Positions 61,750 through 64,000 of a stretch of DNA of 64,000 nt are shown here, piece by piece (position 1 is the first letter of the stretch; the number at the start of each line of letters is the position of its first letter). This DNA is from Saprospiraceae bacterium (lineage in GTDB: Bacteria; Bacteroidota; Bacteroidia; Chitinophagales; Saprospiraceae), in assembly GCA_016713025.1 (NCBI GenBank), contig JADJPZ010000004.1, positions 1,488,001 through 1,552,000 on the forward strand, written 5' to 3'. The notes beneath the pieces were generated by a model. The model searched no databases. It was not told the DNA's origin and saw nothing but the letters and a program-made list of their open reading frames with translations. Made by a program: the position numbers and the translations under genes.

Positions 61750-62874
61750 TTGATCTTTTTTGGCATTATAATTTTTTCAGGTTTTGTTTATATATTCGTC
61801 TTATACTGGATATATTCATACTGGAATATACCAATGGACATAGTTTCGAAAAATACAGCAAGTAAGATAAATGTCTCCATTATAATTGCTGCCCGTAATG
61901 AAGAACAAAATATTGAGGCATGCCTGCGAAGCATCATTGCAAATGATTATAAAAAAGAAAACTTTGAAATTATTGTTGTAGATGACCACAGTACAGATAA
62001 TACAAAAGATGTTATTATCAGCCTTCATACTCCCAATATCAGGGTTATAAGCCTTCCGGAACATCTGCAGGGAAAAAAAGCTGCCTTATCTTATGGAATT
62101 GCAGTAGCTAATCATCCTATTATCATAACGACTGATGCTGATTGTAAAGTAAGTCCATACTGGATCGAATCACATGCAAAGGTTTACCAGAATAGCAATG
62201 TTCAGATGTGCACCTCGGTCGTACTACCGGAAGAAAGTCCATCCATCCTTAATGTATTTCAATTTTTAGATATGGTTGCAACTATGGCAACAACTATGGC
62301 CGGGATCTTATCCCAAAAATACTACTTGGCAAATGGTGCCAATCTGAGTTTTAGGAAGGAGGCTTTTGTGCAAACTGGTGGATACGTCGGTAATGAAAAT
62401 ATAGCTTCCGGTGATGATATTTTTCTAATCAATAAAATTGGTAACGCTTATCCTGGATCTATCAGGTTTATCTCAGATCAATCAGCTATAGCCATCACAA
62501 AACCGGAAAAATCTTGGGATTGCCTATGGTATCAGCGTATCAGATGGGCTTCCAAATCATCCAAGACCAATAATCATACACTCATGGCACTTCAGGGTTA
62601 TATATTTCTGTATTCCTGCCTGCTTGTCATCGGATGTATTACAGGTATTATCCTGACATCTGAATCACTTGTATTTTCAATAATGATAGGAATACTTATC
62701 AAATACACGGCAGACTATTTCTTTCTGCGAAGATTAAGTACACATTATGGACGGCAAATTATATTGTCTTATTTTATTCCAAGCTTTTTGATATATTTCA
62801 TTCACATCATAGCTTCCGGTATAGTCGCCTTATTTCCAATAAATTATCGATGGAAGGGCAGAAGCGTCAGCTGA
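61750..62874 (+). CDS. Family 2 glycosyltransferase, membrane-bound
   Basis: The 374-aa enzyme starts at TTG (LIFFGIIIFSGFVYIF). One N-terminal helix precedes the GT-A domain: VSIIIAARNEEQNIEACL, VVDDHSTDNTKDV (nucleotide-binding Asp), ITTDADCK (DxD), GDDIFLI (acceptor-site acid) and QRIRWASKS, the Q-x-x-R-W motif of processive GT2 enzymes. Three helices close the C-terminus (LYSCLLVIGCITGIIL and others). It probably polymerises or transfers sugars to lipids at the inner membrane. Donor and product are unknown. Confidence 0.88.
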   Translation: MIFFGIIIFSGFVYIFVLYWIYSYWNIPMDIVSKNTASKINVSIIIAARNEEQNIEACLRSIIANDYKKENFEIIVVDDHSTDNTKDVIISLHTPNIRVISLPEHLQGKKAALSYGIAVANHPIIITTDADCKVSPYWIESHAKVYQNSNVQMCTSVVLPEESPSILNVFQFLDMVATMATTMAGILSQKYYLANGANLSFRKEAFVQTGGYVGNENIASGDDIFLINKIGNAYPGSIRFISDQSAIAITKPEKSWDCLWYQRIRWASKSSKTNNHTLMALQGYIFLYSCLLVIGCITGIILTSESLVFSIMIGILIKYTADYFFLRRLSTHYGRQIILSYFIPSFLIYFIHIIASGIVALFPINYRWKGRSVS

Positions 62875-62992
62875 AAAGGCTTGACGTGTGTTATAATAAC
62901 AATCCAATTAAAAAATCTCCAATTATCTTCTAAATGCAATTTTATACAAAAGGAAAACGAAGAATAGCTTTCCGGATGTCCTCATTTTTTAC

Positions 62993-63000
62993 TATATTTG
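62993..63000 (+). promoter_or_regulatory. Putative -7 box (TATATTTG)
   Basis: This is an exact TAnnTTTG match 20 bp before the TTG start of the second glycosyltransferase gene, implying a short leader of about 14 nt. Confidence 0.5.
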
Positions 63001-63020
63001 CGTTGTAAAGCAATTGAAAT

Positions 63021-63710
63021 TTGACACCAGTCATTGATGTAATTATTCCGGTATTTAACGAAGAGGATTCCATTGGGAAGGTACTTGATGAAATACCACC
63101 TTACTTGGTACGTAATATTATTGTTTGCGACAATGGAAGTAGTGATAGAACTAAGGAAGTAGCAAAAAATAAAAAAGCGATTACAGTAACTCAATCTTTA
63201 AAAGGCTACGGCAATGCGTGCCTGAAAGGAATGGATTATATATCTAAGCTTGATATTCATCCTGATATTGTAGTATTTTTGGATGGTGATTATTCTGACT
63301 TTCCGGACGAAATGCCTGAATTAGTCCGTCCCATTGTAGAGAACAACAAAGATTTGGTGATTGGTTCACGTGCGTTGGGTCAAATGGAAAAAGGGTCCAT
63401 GATGCCACAACAGATTTTTGGCAATTGGTTGGCTACCAACTTGATAAGAATCATTTATAATTACCAATTCACAGATTTGGGGCCATTTAGGGCCATAAAG
63501 TATCAGCGGCTTCTGGACTTGGAAATGGAAGATAAGACCTTTGGCTGGACTGTTGAAATGCAAGTAAAGGCTGCTAAAAAACGTTTAAACGCTTGTGAAA
63601 TACCAGTCAGATACCGCAAAAGAATAGGAAAGTCTAAGGTATCTGGTACGATTCGTGGCTCTATCCTGGCAGGTCATAAGATCCTGTGGACTATTTTTAA
63701 ACTTATATAA
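63021..63710 (+). CDS. Family 2 glycosyltransferase, dolichyl/polyprenyl-phosphate mannose synthase-like
   Basis: The 229-aa soluble or peripheral enzyme starts at TTG (LTPVIDVIIPVFNEEDSI). Its GT-A motifs are IIVCDNGSSDRTKEVA and VVFLDGDYSDFPDEMP (DxD). GSRALGQMEKGSMMPQQ and DLGPFRAIKY follow, the latter typical of DPM/GtrB-like proteins. It lacks C-terminal membrane helices, so it probably makes a lipid-linked or free sugar intermediate. It is followed 17 bp later by another GT2 gene. Confidence 0.88.
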   Translation: MTPVIDVIIPVFNEEDSIGKVLDEIPPYLVRNIIVCDNGSSDRTKEVAKNKKAITVTQSLKGYGNACLKGMDYISKLDIHPDIVVFLDGDYSDFPDEMPELVRPIVENNKDLVIGSRALGQMEKGSMMPQQIFGNWLATNLIRIIYNYQFTDLGPFRAIKYQRLLDLEMEDKTFGWTVEMQVKAAKKRLNACEIPVRYRKRIGKSKVSGTIRGSILAGHKILWTIFKLI

Positions 63711-63727
63711 TATGAATAGGAATAAAC

Positions 63728-64000
63728 ATGTTTGAGATTATTGGGTATGTACTGGTCATAGTTTATTCCATCGCATTGATATACATTACGATTTACTGTC
63801 TTATGCAGCTGCATTTACTATACAGATATCTATTTTCAAAAGCTAAAATAAATAAAAACCCGCATCTTCCTGATTACCCATCTGAATGGCCATCAGTCAC
63901 CATACAATTACCTCTTTACAATGAAAAGTATGTGGCAGAGCGTCTGATTGATAACATCATCCAATTAGATTATCCTAAACATGCGCTAGAAATACAAATA
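63728..64000 (+). CDS. Family 2 glycosyltransferase, cellulose synthase-like, cut by the window end
   Basis: Ninety-one codons from ATG 63728 remain open at the window edge. An N-terminal membrane helix (YVLVIVYSIALIYITIYCL) is followed by the GT-A entry WPSVTIQLPLYNEKYVAERL and IIQLDYPKHALEIQI. The Q-L-P-L-Y-N-E form is typical of cellulose-synthase- or mannan-synthase-like enzymes with several membrane helices. It continues the glycosyltransferase cluster beyond this window. Confidence 0.8.
   Translation, partial: MFEIIGYVLVIVYSIALIYITIYCLMQLHLLYRYLFSKAKINKNPHLPDYPSEWPSVTIQLPLYNEKYVAERLIDNIIQLDYPKHALEIQI

Overview
The window is chromosomal DNA of a Bacteroidota bacterium, most likely in the Saprospiria/Saprospiraceae (inferred). 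Supporting signs are SusC-like TonB-dependent receptors with carboxypeptidase-regulatory N-termini, a DUF4249 lipoprotein partner, DUF5686 and DUF4105 proteins, type IX secretion (T9SS) C-terminal sorting domains, an 11-kb gene for a multidomain surface protein, TAnnTTTG promoter boxes, and few Shine-Dalgarno sites. The base composition is AT-rich. I saw no rRNA, tRNA, CRISPR array, transposase, prophage or plasmid gene.

Layout. 1-3.9 kb: a cut-off gene, then a minus-strand TonB receptor/DUF4249 pair. 3.9-9.8 kb: acyl-CoA dehydrogenase, a COG2509 FAD protein, and a compact minus-strand operon of arginine deiminase, hotdog thioesterase and YihY/BrkB membrane protein. 10-16.2 kb: RhlE-type RNA helicase, double-domain M16 peptidase and two tandem small barrel-like paralogues. 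16.4-25.2 kb: TruC-like pseudouridine synthase, an SRPBCC/SDR pair, Uma2 nuclease, two small exported proteins, YheT hydrolase, a frameshifted DUF5686 protein and an FtsE-like ATPase. 25.5-33.2 kb: an OmpA/helix-hairpin-helix membrane pair, fructose-1,6-bisphosphatase with a T9SS-exported esterase, then panB, mltG and rpe. 33.3-42.1 kb: second TonB receptor, acyl-CoA carboxylase beta subunit, DUF4105 protein, rsmG, TauE/SafE permease and a secreted metallophosphatase. 42.4-45.2 kb: a His-rich mini-protein with hypA-hypB-hypC, convergent with a stomatin-like gene. 45.2-46.4 kb: a long non-coding stretch rich in inverted repeats. 46.4-58.8 kb: a 440-aa exported Cys-rich protein and the 3691-aa T9SS surface protein. 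58.8-64 kb: hairpin repeats, an orphan 122-aa gene, a stand-alone KAS III and the start of a glycosyltransferase cluster that leaves the window.

Non-coding structure is the most distinctive part. Three MITE-like families without a transposase are present: family A (three copies with terminal inverted repeats, one with a clean 10-bp target duplication), family B (two copies), and an ~80-bp repeat C found twice in inverted orientation, each time between convergent genes. Near-perfect palindromes lie upstream of the ftsE-like gene and in the 45.9-kb gap, and a 42-bp hairpin repeat occurs three times after the giant gene. The best candidates for something undescribed are the giant dockerin/cohesin-like/HYR protein with its Cys-rich neighbour, the OmpA/HhH membrane pair, the partial hyp set with its His-rich mini-protein, and the MITE families that supply promoter or terminator parts. 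All functional calls come from reading the sequence; no database search was run.
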